From the NCBI GenBank assembly GCA_949130495.1, contig OX422217.1, forward strand, positions 540,021,137 to 540,085,136: a stretch of DNA of 64,000 nt. The letters are read 5' to 3'. Under the pieces are notes generated by a model, which did no database searches, was not told the DNA's origin, and saw only the letters and a list, made by a program, of their open reading frames with translations. Made by a program: the position numbers and the translations under genes. Each line of letters opens with the position of its first letter. Within the stretch, counting starts at the first letter, position 1. This document shows positions 32,548-43,856 of this stretch, piece by piece. The DNA comes from Sambucus nigra (lineage: Eukaryota > Streptophyta > Magnoliopsida > Dipsacales > Adoxaceae).

Positions 32548-33545
32548 AAATCCATTAAATTGGAAAGTTGATCCCTCGGCTATAATGGGGACCAGTGGAG
32601 GGGACGACCCCACCACTGTCCTCAAGAAAGATGAGGGAAGACATTAAAATCCATTAAATTGGTAAGTTGATCCCTCGGCTATAATGGGGACCAGTGGAGG
32701 GGACGACCCCACCACTGTCCTCAAGAAAGATGAGGGAAGACATTAAAATCCATTAAATTGGTAAGTTGATCCCTCGACTATAATGGGGACCAGTGGAGGG
32801 GACGACCCCACCACTGTCCTCAAGAAAGACGAGGGAAGACATTAAAATCCATTAAATTGGAAAGTTGATCCCTCGGCAATAATGGGGACCAGTGGAGGGG
32901 ACGACCCCACCACTGTCCTTAAAAAAGACGAGGGAAGACTTTGTTAAAATCCATTAAATTGGAAAGTTGATCCCTCGGCTATAATGGGGACCAGTGGAGG
33001 GGACGACCCCACCACTGTCCTAAAAAAAGACGAGGGAAGACTTTAAAATCCATTAAATTGGAAAGTTGATCCCTCGGCTGTAATGGGGACCAGTGGAGGG
33101 GACGGCCCCACCACTGTCCTCAAGAAAGACGAGGGAAGACTTTGTTAAAATCCATTAAATTGGAAAGTTGATCCCTCGGCTATAATGGGGACCAGTGGAG
33201 GGGACGACCCCACCACTGTCCTAAAAAAAGACGAGGGAAGACTTTAAAATCCATTAAATTGGTAAGTGAATCCCTCGGCTATAATGGGGACCAGTGGAGG
33301 GGACGACCCCATCACTGTCCTCAAGAAAGACGAGGGAAGACTTTAAAAATCATTAAATTGATAAGTGAATCCCTCGGCTATAAATGGGGACCAGTGGAGG
33401 GGACGACCCCACCACTGTCCTAAAAAAAGACGAGGGTAGACTTTATTTAAAAATCATTAATTTGGTTACTTGAACCCTCGGCTATAATGGGGCCACATGA
33501 GGGGACGACCCCACATGGGTCCTCAAAAAAGACGAGGGAGGGGTT
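32548..33545. repeat. TatB tandem array: about ten copies of a 98-102 bp unit with a 26-base hairpin
   Basis: Copies start near 32548, 32646, 32744, 32843, 32945, 33047, 33149, 33247, 33347 and 33448. Each has ATCCATTAAATTGG, GATCCCTCGGC, and the imperfect palindrome CAGTGG-A-GGGG-ACGA-CCCC-A-CCACTG (first at 32593-32618). The last copy has CATG arms instead. The array sits between the convergent ends of pol and the antisense gene; 32418-32547 before it holds nothing recognised. Confidence 0.92.
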
Positions 33546-33713
33546 AGTAGCATCAACAATGAGCAAACCATAATAGAATTAAATATGGAAGACAGAAATT
33601 ATAGAAGACAGTAGAAGTAGAGACGATGGTATTGACAAAACATAAAATATCAAGTGTTTTACAATACAAAGCACAAAAATACACTACAAGGGTATGGGCT
33701 ACAGGCAGCCACC

Positions 33714-36085
33714 CTATGGGACGACATCAGAGGGCAAGGCCTCTACATCTATAGGAACGGTCTCCTCAATAACCAGAACAGGGTGATCTTCAGAAGTGCC
33801 GACCCCCTCGACCTGAACTTGGGATTCCACTTGATTGGGGGCGTCGGCAATGAGGGGGTCGTCCAGTTGAACACCCTCTAGTGAAGGACGAACCGACGAG
33901 ACGACATCACCGAATTTGAGGATGACCCATCGGCAGGCCGTCCTGATCCCCCTTTCCATATACTCAAGGCCGAAGCCCTGAATTCAACTGAAGTCTTATA
34001 AGCCTCAACAACATCGGCCTCAGCTTTCTTGATGGCTGCTTCCAGATCAGTCTTGTGCTTGACTTCCATGCTCAGTAAAGCCTCATCCCTATCCTTGATG
34101 ATCAAGTCCTTGGCTTGCAGGTCAGCATCGTGCTTCCTCATCAGCTCATCTAGGACCCTAGCATGCTTGGTCCTAGCACTCTCAAGCTCAGCTCTCGCAG
34201 TATCAAGCTCAGTCTTCGCAGTATCAAGCTCTGTCTGCAAGACAGCCTCATGCTGAATAGCCCTTTCGGCCTCATGGAACTTCATCTGATTCTCGACCAT
34301 CCATTTGGTGGCTGAGGTAAGGGCACAAATAGACTGCACGAAAAATGAACAAATATCAAGAGCGGCCGAGGGAACAGATAGCGAAAGAATGAAATTAAGG
34401 AGGTGGGTCAAGACCAATACCTGAGCAAGGGAGTGCAGACCATAGTCGTACACTTTGGCAGGAGGCATCTTTGTTAAGAACTCGAAGTCAGAGGCCGATG
34501 GTGCAGAGAACATCGAGGCCTTGGAAGCCCGCAAGTTCGTGATCAGTGATGAGGGGTCGACCCTCAGATGGGCTAGATTTTGAGACCAGAAGGCCCCCAT
34601 GCTGGACGAAGAGGTCGTCCCCTCAGAGGCGTCGACTCTGGCCCTCGTCCGAGAATCAGGCCGAGGCTCAATTGGACCCTCAGGCTCCTTCCTTTTGTTA
34701 CTGTCAGTGGTCGGCTCCACCACTGTCGGCCCAGCGGCCTTTGTCTTCCTCAGAGCCTGCTGAGGCTCCTTCCCCTTCTTCTTGGCCAATCCAGACAGTA
34801 AGCTGGGAGCTGTCATTTCCCAAAGATGGTCTGGTGTACCTGCAGGACGATCTGATAAGAGGACGACATGTCAGAAAAGTTTAGAGGTAAAGAGAGAACA
34901 CTTCAAAAATAAGTAAAGAAGGGAAAATGTTCAGTATAACTCACATAGTTCTGTCAGAGGGCCGACCCTCAGACCAGCTTCTTTAAGGAATCGAGGGGTC
35001 ATCAAGTCTTCGAATTTTGCAAGCTCACCCTCTCTCCCTCGTCCTCTCAGATAATCTACGATATCCTTCTCCTCCAGACTAAGTCTAGGGTCTGACCTGG
35101 CCTTCATGGAGGGGTTAGACCACTTCCTGGGGACCCTCGGACTATCAACAACGGGCTCCCACTCCCCGGAGATAAAGAAAAACCTCTTCTTCCAATCATG
35201 GTTGGACGTTTGTGCCACATGGAGGAGTTTCTTCTCAGACCTCCTTGCCCCCAGGTGATAATATCCAGGCTGCTTGGACGAGGAGGTGATGTTGTAGCAG
35301 CCCAGAAATAGGTCAGCCGAGGGCTCGTCGGTAAAGGCATTCTTTCACAAGGAAATATAGCCCAAGATCGTCCTTCAAGAGTTGGGAGGAATTTGAGAGG
35401 GGGAAACGCCGAGGGCAACCAGAATATCTGCAATGGCAGGGTGCAGAGGGAGCCTGACTCCAACCTTGAACATCTGTTCGTAGACTGCAACCTCTCCCTC
35501 TTGGCAATCAAAAATCCTCTCAGTCTCAGAGGGAACCCTTATAGTCACCCCAGAGGGCACTCCATAAATATGCCTCCATATCAGGAGATCTCGATCCCTA
35601 ACAGAGGAGATAAAGGATGAGGCGTGGGAGGTATCAACCTCATTATCTGTATCACCGTCCTTGTCCTCAGATCTCTCCCCCTCATCACCTGCAGGAGGAC
35701 CCTGAGGAAAAGCCACTTTGAAGGCATTGGGGGACAGGGTTGTCACAGGGACAGCCTCAGAGGGAGCCGTACCCTCGGCCTCTCGGCCTGGACTAAGGTC
35801 AGATGTGTCCCTTCTACCAGAAGGTCTAGCACCAGTTGGCGAGGAGGCTCTCTCGTCCATTTCACTTGGGTTGGGAGTCTCGGTCGGACGAGGAGACGAC
35901 CCACAAGACTCAGAAGGTTCAGATGGTCTTATGGTGGCAAGAGGAATGAGAAAGATGGGTCGTACCCGATTAGGGTCGGCCCCTCGTCTCCTCTCTTCCT
36001 CTTCCTCTATTCGTATGATTTCGGTAAAGAGCTTCTCTCTCAAGGACGGGAACTCAGATACTAAGCTGTAAAGCCTCCTAAGCAT
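33714..36085 (-). pseudogene. TatB antisense gene (aORF): gypsy-type-transposase-like with coiled coil, spliced
   Basis: Opposite strand to pol. ATG at 36085 (MLRRLYSLV). An acidic Ser/Pro region leads to RLPLHPAIADILVALGV and SPSQIPPNS, the gypsy-type-transposon-like domain, continuing to NHDWKKRFFFISGEWEP near 35165. Probable introns: about 34852-34944 (GTGAGT...TCAG) and 34334-34430 (GTATTG...GTGCAG). Exon 3 is a coiled coil (about 34010-34300). Breaks: two TGA codons after PPNS (35373 and about 35355), each probably TGG originally, and a frameshift near 33960 before the last 80 codons, which end at 33714. A homologue of TatA aORF1 by plan and motif. Function unknown. Confidence 0.75.
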
Positions 36086-36692
36086 TAAGGGGAAGACTCT
36101 ACACTTAGAGAAATTACACTAGACTTAGCTAATTCAGCTACAAACAAGTGGGGAATTGACCAGGTTTGACTTTTGGATTAAACAAAAGAATTCAAAGGTT
36201 TTCATCAAGAACGTTCAAGAACCTTTAACCGGAGAAGGCACCGGAAAAAGCTATGGGGAACTCGAAGGAAGTGCAACCCTATGGCCCTAAAAAACAAACA
36301 GAATTGAAGACAAAGGAAAGCGCTTAATGAAGGAGAGTACCTGATGACGAGGGTGGATAACGCTGCTGAGACCTGACGAATCGTAAGCTGCAGGTGGCAA
36401 TGGAAACTGGTTCTAGAGAGAGAATGCTTAGGCGTGAAGAAGAAGAAGAAGGAGAGAGAGAGTTTGAAAATATCTTAAATACTTTGGTAATGAGTGGACC
36501 CATTTACCAAGGAAGGTATAATTAGGGCACAAGGCCCCAAGTGCACTGCGCAGTCGCCATGCCTTGGAAACTGAAACAGCAATGAGTATCTGCCCAGGTG
36601 TCACTCATCTAACTGATCATACATGCATCTCATTTAAAACACTATCCCTCAGCCATCTCAACTGCACCTATGGCTAAGGGCTGGGTGGTGAT
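36086..36692 (-). promoter_or_regulatory. TatB antisense promoter region and leader
   Basis: On the minus strand TATTTAAG at 36474-36481 in the context CCAAAGTATTTAAG is followed by a CT-rich leader, resembling TatA (AAGGCAAGGTATTTAAAC). The rest up to the 3' LTR has no gene. The sequence before the LTR, AAGGGCTGGGTGGTGAT, is the probable plus-strand polypurine tract. Confidence 0.55.
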
Positions 36693-37547
36693 TGATATAC
36701 TCGTTTATATCCTCGACTTAGATGAGGATTGCCTCCAAAACGGACGATAGTACGAGGGGACGACCCTTCACCAATCTCCTGACGACCCTCCACCAGACTT
36801 CAGACGACAGTACGAGGGGCCGACCCTCTACAAGGCTTCAGACGACAGTACGAGGGGCCGACCCTCTTCCAGGCTTCAGACGACAGTACGAGGGGCCGAC
36901 CCTCTACCAGGCTTCAGACGACAGTACGAGGGGCCGATAGTATGAGGCCAGAATTGGGCCAGGCTCATTACCGGAGGAAACTTTGCCCTTGGCTTTGGCT
37001 CATAGGCCGAGGGTGACATCATGACAGCGCGTGGTTTGGGGGACGCGTGGAACAGTGCGCGTGAGGCTCATATGACACGTGGCAGACCGTTATAACAAAA
37101 TCACACCCTCACGTGAGGGAATATTATGTCATCATTTGGCATCTACAGGTGTCAAGAGGGAATTGGCTAGATCATCATTCACATGCACCAATAATACTTG
37201 GGGGGTACACTACACCCCCCAAGACCTATATATACTTGTCACCTACAACCCTATAGGGGATGGATCCATGAACAAGAGCCCTAGCTAAAACTCTGCTTGT
37301 ACACACACAGCAGAGAGAGAGAGAGAGGGTTATGTGCATTGTATCCAAGGCCATTAGTTCCCATACTTAGTGGATCAGATACTCACAGTGGATGTAGGCC
37401 AAATTGGCTGAACCACTATACATCATTGTCTTATCTCCTCTTATACTCATCCCCTTCTATATACTTATACATATCCATCGCTGCCATGGCTACTACTGCT
37501 TGAGCTCACTATCACTTATCTGGTGGTGCTAAATCTTAGCATCATCA
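36693..37547 (+). repeat. TatB 3' LTR (855 bp)
   Basis: Same as the 5' LTR but with one more 38-base unit (difference exactly 38). Ends ATCATCA before GACCC. Confidence 0.94.
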
Positions 37548-37552
37548 GACCC
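37548..37552. other. Target site duplication of TatB, right copy (GACCC)
   Basis: Matches 25467-25471. Confidence 0.93.
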
Positions 37553-40500
37553 CTCCTGGGTTTTTCTAGTGAGAAAGTTTTTCCACTTGGGACGATCAAG
37601 TTGGATATATTCCTTGGTACATGGCCTTCTTGTCGAACAGAAAGAATACGCTTCTTTGTGATGGATAAGAATGTTCAATCAACATACAATATCATCATAG
37701 GAAGAGTAGGATTGAAGAAGTTTGAGGCTGTACCATCTACGGTACATCAATGCCTAAAATTTCCAACAAATTTTGGAGTAGGAGTTGTGAAAGGTGATCA
37801 GAAAGTCGCTCGGGAATGCTATTATTCATCCTCCGAGTAAGAGGAACTAGAGGAATCAAGGAAAAACACTACTACCTATAATGTGGATGAAGGTGCAGAA
37901 ATTGAAACATTGGATCTTAGAGATGAGTCGCAACTCGTGAAGGGTCAAGTGGTGGAAGCTACTGAAAACATCATTTTGGATGACGAGGACCCTGAACGAA
38001 CTACTCAAGTAGGTTCGTCGTTGGAAGCCTCACTAAAACAGGAATTGATAACTTTCCTAAGAAGCAGAAAGCAAACTTTTACGTGGAGTAATGAGGATAT
38101 GCCTAGGATAGACCCAAATTTCTTATATCATGAACTCAATGTGAATAAGGAGATCAAGCCTGTGAAGTAGAGAAGAAGAGTATTCAGTCCCGAGAAGAAT
38201 CAAGCTATACAGGAGGAAGTCGAGAAGCTCCAGAAAGCTTTCCTTATTGAAGATGTTAAATATCCAGACTGGTTAGCAAATGTGGTGATGGTGAAGAAGA
38301 AGAACAACAAATGGATGATGTGTGTATACTTCACCGACCTCAACAAAGCATGCCTAAAGGATCACATTCTGCTTCCCCGAATTGATCAACTAGTGGATGC
38401 TTCCTCGGGCCATGAGCTGCTGAGCTTCATGGATTCTTATTCTGTTTACAATCAGATTAAAATGAAACCTGAAGACAGGGAGAGTACTTATTTCATTACA
38501 CCTAGGGGAACTTATTGTTATAATGTTATGCCTTTTGGTCTGAAAAATGCAGGTGCAACATATCAACGGATGATGAACAAAGTGTTTGTAGAACAACTCA
38601 GTTGCAATATGGACGTCTATGTTGACGATATACTGACAAAGAGCAAGAAAGTTGTTGATCATCTAGTTGACTTAAGCCATACCTTTGATCAACTAGATAA
38701 ATATCAAATGAAGTTGAACCCGACGAAGTGCATATTTGGAGTACGAGAAGGAATGTTTCTCGGGTACATTGTAAATCAGTGAGGCATTGAAGCTAACCCT
38801 GAAAAGATCAAAGCTCTGTTAGGGATGCGATCCCCAACGACGAAGAAAGAGGTGCAAAGTCTTACAGGACGAGTAGCAGCACTCAACAGATTTGTATCGC
38901 GAGCAACTGATCGATGTCTCCCATTCTACGAGAAGCTCCAAAAGACTTTTGAGTGGAATGATGAATGTGAGAAGGCTTTCCAAGGCTTAAAGAAATATTT
39001 GGGAGCACCTCCACTATTATCCAGGCCAGTGATGGGAGAAAAATTATACTTGTATCTGGCAGTGTCCGAGAATGCAGTTAGTTCGGCATTGAAAATAATG
39101 GAGAATGGAGTACAAAAACCAATCTACTACATAAGTAAGGCCTTCTGAGGAGCAGAGATCAGATATCCAAGGCTGGAAAAATTGGCACTAGCATTGATCG
39201 AGGCAAGTAGAAGAATGAAGCCATACTTCCAGGCTTATACTATAGTAGTATATACTGATATGCCATTGAGGCAAGCCCTTCATAAACCAGAAAAATCAGG
39301 AAGATTGATGTGCTGGGCAATAGAACTTGGTGAATATGATATAGTTTATGAACCCAGATCATCGCTAAAAGGACAAGCGGTAGTAGATTTTATAGCAGAG
39401 TTCACCTATCCTGATACCCCCGAGAAGCAAAAGTTGCTCACTGATCAACCTTTGGATGTTACAGGATCATCAAATATAAGCCCAGGCCAACTTAGCTTGG
39501 TAAAAGGGCAAGTAGATGCTACAGAATCATCAAATTCCAGCCCATACCGGCTTAGGTTGGTAAAAGGGCAAGAAAAAATGATCGACGAACAACAAGAAAT
39601 ATCAGGAGATGGTGAAAGAAAGCAACAAATTTTCCACCGAGGAACTCTGTTAGATCAGAAATTTGAAGATGAGTTACCTATATGGATTCTGTATGTGGAT
39701 AGTTCATCCGGCACTACAGGATGTGGCGCAGGGATAGTTTTGAATATTTCGGACGAGGTCGACATGGAATACGCCCTATGTTTCCAATTTAAAGCTTCGA
39801 ATAATGAAGCTGAATATGAAGCCCTGATTGCAGGTCTTAGTTTGGCAAAAACCATGGGAGCAAAATAAGTTATTGTTTTCAGTGACTCGCAATTGGTCAT
39901 AAATCAAATGATGGGAGTATATGCAGCCAAAGGAGAATTAATGATCAGATATAATGCAAATGCAAAGGAATTGGTGTCGGAATTTACTGCTATTCAGCTG
40001 GTCAGAATACCAAGAATGGAGAATGCGAGAGCAGATGCCTTAGCTCGATTAGCATTAGCTACTCGTACCGAGCTACGAAGAACAATCCCAATTGAAGTTT
40101 TAGCTGGTCAGAGTATAGATGAAGATCTGACGATAAACTTTAATACCCTCGATTTAGGGTCATCATGGATGGATCCCATCAGGGCATATATTGAGAAAGG
40201 GGAATTACCAACTAACAAACTTGCAGCCAAGAAACTGAAGTTTAAGGCTGCTCATTATGTACTGAATAATGGTATTCTATACATACGAGGAATTATAGTA
40301 GGTTTGTAAAGATGTGTGCATCCCACCGAGGTGAAAGATTTGATTGAAGAGGTCCATGAACGGTCCTGTGGAGCCCATGTAGCAGGTCGGACACTTTTGC
40401 AAAGAATGATGACTCAAGGATACTACTGGACAACGATGATAGATGATTGTATAGCCTATGCTAAAAAATATGACAAGTGTCAGCACTTCTCCTCAATCCG

Positions 40501-41385
40501 AAGAACTCCCCAAGCATTATTGACACCCATTACTTCCCCTTGGCCATTTTCCATATGGGGAATAGATTTGGTCGGGCCACTGCCGACGACAAGGGGAAGA
40601 TTTAAGTATCTCATGATCGCTGTGGATTATTTTACTAAATGGGTTGAGGCTGAGCCTCTCATTAATATGACGCACGACAAGGTGTACCAATTTATTTAGA
40701 AGAACATCATTTATCGATATGGTCTTCCTCCTGCCTTCATCACAGACCATGGAACACAATTTGACAATGAGGAGTTCGCTGCCTATTGTCATCAGTCAAA
40801 TATCTTGAAGATTCACTCGGTACCAGGCCATCCTCAAAGCAATGGACAAACTGAAGTGACAAACAGAACGCTGCTAAATGGTTTAAAAAAGGACTGAATG
40901 ACGTGAGAGCTAACTGGATCAATGAGCTACAATCAGTGCTATGGGCTTATCGAACTACTCCCCGAGCAGCAATAGGGGAATCTCCATGTATACTAGCAGT
41001 TGGGAGTGAAGCTGTTATACCCACCGAATGGGGTCTCCCAACACACAGAATACTGAATTTCAATTCCCCTGTCTGCGATTTAATGAGAAGGTTAGACTTG
41101 GACATGCTCGAGGAGGTTAGGGAAGAAGCATCCATTAGAAATTCTTCTTAGCAGTAACGAACAACATTGTTCTACAATAAGAGAGTGAAGAAGTGCGACT
41201 TAAAAGAAGTAGACTATGTGCTAAAGAAGGTGATTCAAAAGCACAATAAACTGGAAGCAAACTAGCATGGACCCTACCGAGTTAAGGAAGTTGTTCGACC
41301 AGGGACATACAAAATAGAAACTTTAGAGGGGGAGGAGTTTTAGAACGCATGGAATGCAGAACACCTGCGCAAATATTATCAGTAA
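37553..41385 (+). pseudogene. TatA-3 protease remainder, reverse transcriptase, two RNase H domains and integrase
   Basis: One frame with stops runs from 37553 to about 40884, then a one-base loss in an A-run shifts it. Landmarks: protease YNIIIGRVGLKKFEA near 37690; RT CVYFTDLNK and YVDD at 38618-38629; gypsy RNase H LAVSENAVSSAL near 39055 (TDAS absent); archaeal RNase H with VDSSSGTTG (Asp kept), NNEAEYEALIAG and FSDSQL; integrase HERSCGAHVAG..., GIDLVGPLP, ITDHGTQF and GQTEVTNRTLL. Stops: TAA 37838, TAG 38168, TGA 38780, TGA 39146, TAA 39866, TAA 40307, TAG 40697, among others. Most fit C-to-T or G-to-A changes. It ends TAA 41383-41385 after KYYQ. Confidence 0.9.
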
Positions 41386-41520
41386 TGTAAACTCTCATGT
41401 AATGCAGTTTCATCAGTATGAATAAAGTGACAATGTTCTGCCCAGTTCTTTCCTTTTGTTGGAAATTTTTGCGGAATACTAGTGCTACACACTACTCAGT
41501 AAAACTCGGACTACTCAAAT

Positions 41521-41940
41521 CTATTCCCGAAAATGCCAACTAAGGTTGGTCGGGAAGTAAATCTATTCCTAAAAAATGACAACTTGGTTGGTTAGGAAGT
41601 AAATCTATTCCCGAAAATGCCAACTAAGGTTGGTCGGGAGGTAAATCTATTCCTAAAAATGCCAACTTGGTTGGTTAGGAAGTAAATCTATTCCCGAAAA
41701 CGCCAACTAAGGTTGGTCGAGAAGTAAATCTATTCCTAAAACTGCCAACTTGGTTGGTTAGGAAGTACATCTATTCCCGAAAACTTCAACTAAGGTTGGT
41801 CGGGAAGTTAATCTATTCCTAAAAATGCCAACTTGGTTGGTTAGGAAGTAAATCTTTTCCCGAAAATGCCAACTAAGGTTGGTCGGGAAGTCAATCTATT
41901 CCTAAAAATGCCAACTAGGTTGGTTAGGAAGAAAAACTAT
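41521..41940. repeat. TatA-3 array of ten alternating hairpin units of about 42 bases
   Basis: Units alternate strictly. Type A has outer arms TTCCCGA/TCGGGAA and type B has TTCCTAA/TTAGGAA, both with inner arms CCAAC/GTTGG. Five A-B pairs of about 83 bases. Decayed copies continue to about 42060. It lies after the pol stop and before the end of aORF2. Confidence 0.9.
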
Positions 41941-42399
41941 TCCAAAAAGTGCCAAAGATTGGTCGGTAAGAAAAATTCACTAACTATGGTTGATCGGGTA
42001 TAAAAACCCACTAACTGTAGTTGGTCGAGAAGAAAACTTTACCGACCTTGGTTGGTTGGAAACATTTTATGAGTACGAGAAACTGATCGAGCAAAATTTT
42101 TGATACTCGTTACTTTTTAAATTACTACCAAGTTGGTCGAGAAACAAAGTATCATCAATTTTGGTTAGTCATCAAATGATTACCACAAATTCAAGATAGT
42201 CGACAATAAGTTTTAACAAACTCTAGTTGATCGACAAATAACACAATGTTGTTATCTTTTTAACAGATATACATGCACAGATGTAAAGTGTTTTATAATT
42301 ACAAGACAATGGCAGTCAAGATTTGTAAATAAAATTATTTCATTAAATGTAGAACAAAATACATCAAGAATGAAATAAAAATTTATTACATTAAGATTC
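41941..42399. other. Decayed hairpin repeats and spacer before aORF2
   Basis: TTGGTCGA-like fragments recur irregularly to about 42240. At 42382-42387 TTTATT is a minus-strand AATAAA, 13 bases past the aORF2 stop and its likely polyadenylation signal. No gene is seen. Confidence 0.6.
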
Positions 42400-43671
42400 C
42401 TATTCTATTGGTTTCTTCCCCTCTGCTTTTGAAATAGGTTCCTCGCCAGCAGGTGGATCATTTAAAGCATGAGGGGAATTTATGAAGTTAAGATCTTCAA
42501 GCATCCTGATATTCATCACAGATGGTCGATCTAGTAGGTGCTCGGGATGAGATATCTCAACATTGGAATGGAGATTGTAATCGCCAAGGTATTTGGAAAT
42601 CATACACCGAGGGATGGACCGAGCAGGGATCCAACTCATATCAAGCTTGAATGGTGGCACTGGTAGGTCGATTAACCCATGATTATGGTAATCCCACAGG
42701 TAATGACCCTGTTCCAGTTGCAGCACACCTAAGGCATTCAACCATCGCTGTTTTTAACCCTAATTATTTGCATTTTGGATACGATCATCCAAATGGTAGA
42801 GAGCCTCGTTGTAGTCAGCCATCCAGAATTCTCTGGGCTGCTTGTGGAATTGATATGTCAATCTTTCCAGTTGCTCGTGGAGATTTTTTATAAAGAGTTC
42901 TTTATTCTCCAAGATAGATTTCTGCGCAAAAATCTACTCGTCCAGACCCCTGATCTTCTTAGACATCTCAGCCAATGCCTGGTTCTTTGCCATCAGTTGG
43001 AAGGCTTGATTCTCTAGAGAAGATTGAGTTCTCTGTTCCTCGACAGGAATCCGAGCAGCTCTTGCTCGTCCCCGAGGAGCTCTTGCTCGTCCTCGAGTAG
43101 ATGTAGAATGGCCAGACCTTTTCAAGGTTTCTAATTCATCCCTCAGGTTGGCATTTTTGACCTCCAAGAAAGAGAATCCCTCGTCGGTCACTTGGATCAA
43201 AGCGTTTGAGGTGGAAGCTGCAGACTTCAACTGAGACACCTCTCTTTGTAGGTTATTATTTTCTTGCTCTAACAACTCAGCTATCTGTCTTTGCTCTTCG
43301 ACCTCAGCCTTCAAAGTTCTCTCCCTCACATCGTAAGCAGCAAACCGTTTATCGTATCCCTCATCAACACTGATTTACTGATACTTCTTCTCATACCCCT
43401 CGTGCAAAAGGGCAGTGGATTCCTTGTATTGTTGTTAATGTTCTTCAAGAGTGGCTTGGATATCCTCAATCATATCATGGTATGCTACGTTGTTAGCCAC
43501 TGCACGGTCGAGTAGGCACTTCAAATACTGATAGGCTTAAATTGCATGCTCTAAAGCACCTTGACCGAGGATGTTAGTGATTTGAGCTGCACTCATGTCT
43601 GTATGACCAGCTTTGAAATACTTATTGCATTGCCTTAACAGTTTGGTATCATGAGCAGACAATAATTCCAT
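42400..43671 (-). pseudogene. TatA-3 aORF2: second antisense reading frame, coiled-coil protein
   Basis: ATG at 43671 (MELLSAHDT) after a CTAGTTTCTGGCCAG acceptor-like sequence, as in TatA-2. Middle part 42934-43329: coiled coil (ELLEQENNNLQREVSQLK) and Arg/Gly/Ala repeats (RGRARAPRGRARAARIP). The C-terminal part, 42400-42741, has MNALGVLQLEQGHYLWDY and ends KKPIE. In-frame stops (TAA near 43539, TAA near 43437, TAA near 43376, and others) break it. I know no family for it. It may be a further exon of aORF1 or a second transcript. Confidence 0.62.
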
Positions 43672-43773
43672 CCTGGCCAGAAACTAGTAAAGGAAGAAAA
43701 AACAATAATCAATAAGAGTACAAACAGAGCATGAAGAAGAGAATCAACAGTATGCATAAGCAAAAGTTCAAAT

Positions 43774-43779
43774 TTTATT
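43774..43779 (-). terminator. Polyadenylation signal AATAAA after aORF1 (TatA-3)
   Basis: Minus-strand AATAAA in TGTAATAAAATTTGAAC, 78 bases past the aORF1 stop, matching TatA-2. Confidence 0.55.
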
Positions 43780-43856
43780 ACATCACAAAGGAGAAGTACA
43801 AAGTTCAGAGTTACATTTGACAAAGAAAAATAAAATAGAGAGAAATCCGAACAACT

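Larger units (their letters stand above)
25472..37547 (+). mobile_element. TatB: nearly complete Tat-lineage Ty3/gypsy element (12,076 bp)
   Basis: LTRs 25472-26288 and 36693-37547 with GACCC duplications. It is a distinct, G/C-richer family from TatA, with the same gene plan: gag, protease, RT, gypsy RNase H, archaeal RNase H and integrase in a single frame from 26472 to 32417, a ten-copy tandem array, then an antisense gene. LTRs differ at about 32 of 817 aligned bases by eye (about 4%) plus one 38-base repeat unit. Confidence 0.95.

Noticed and set aside
32548..33545. Satellite DNA or centromere repeat
   Set aside because: Only about ten copies, wholly inside TatB between pol and the antisense gene, so it is an element part rather than a chromosomal satellite.
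34546..36071. Several plus-strand open frames in TatB between 34546 and 36071
   Set aside because: They lie opposite the antisense gene, whose splice sites, domain motifs and coiled coil fit the minus strand.
33714..36085. Antisense gene of TatB as an ordinary host gene captured by chance
   Set aside because: A gene of the same plan occupies the same place in the separate TatA family, so it belongs to the lineage.
41521..41940. Regularly spaced repeats that could suggest a CRISPR array
   Set aside because: Repeats are contiguous with no unique spacers, alternate between two types and lie inside a plant retrotransposon.
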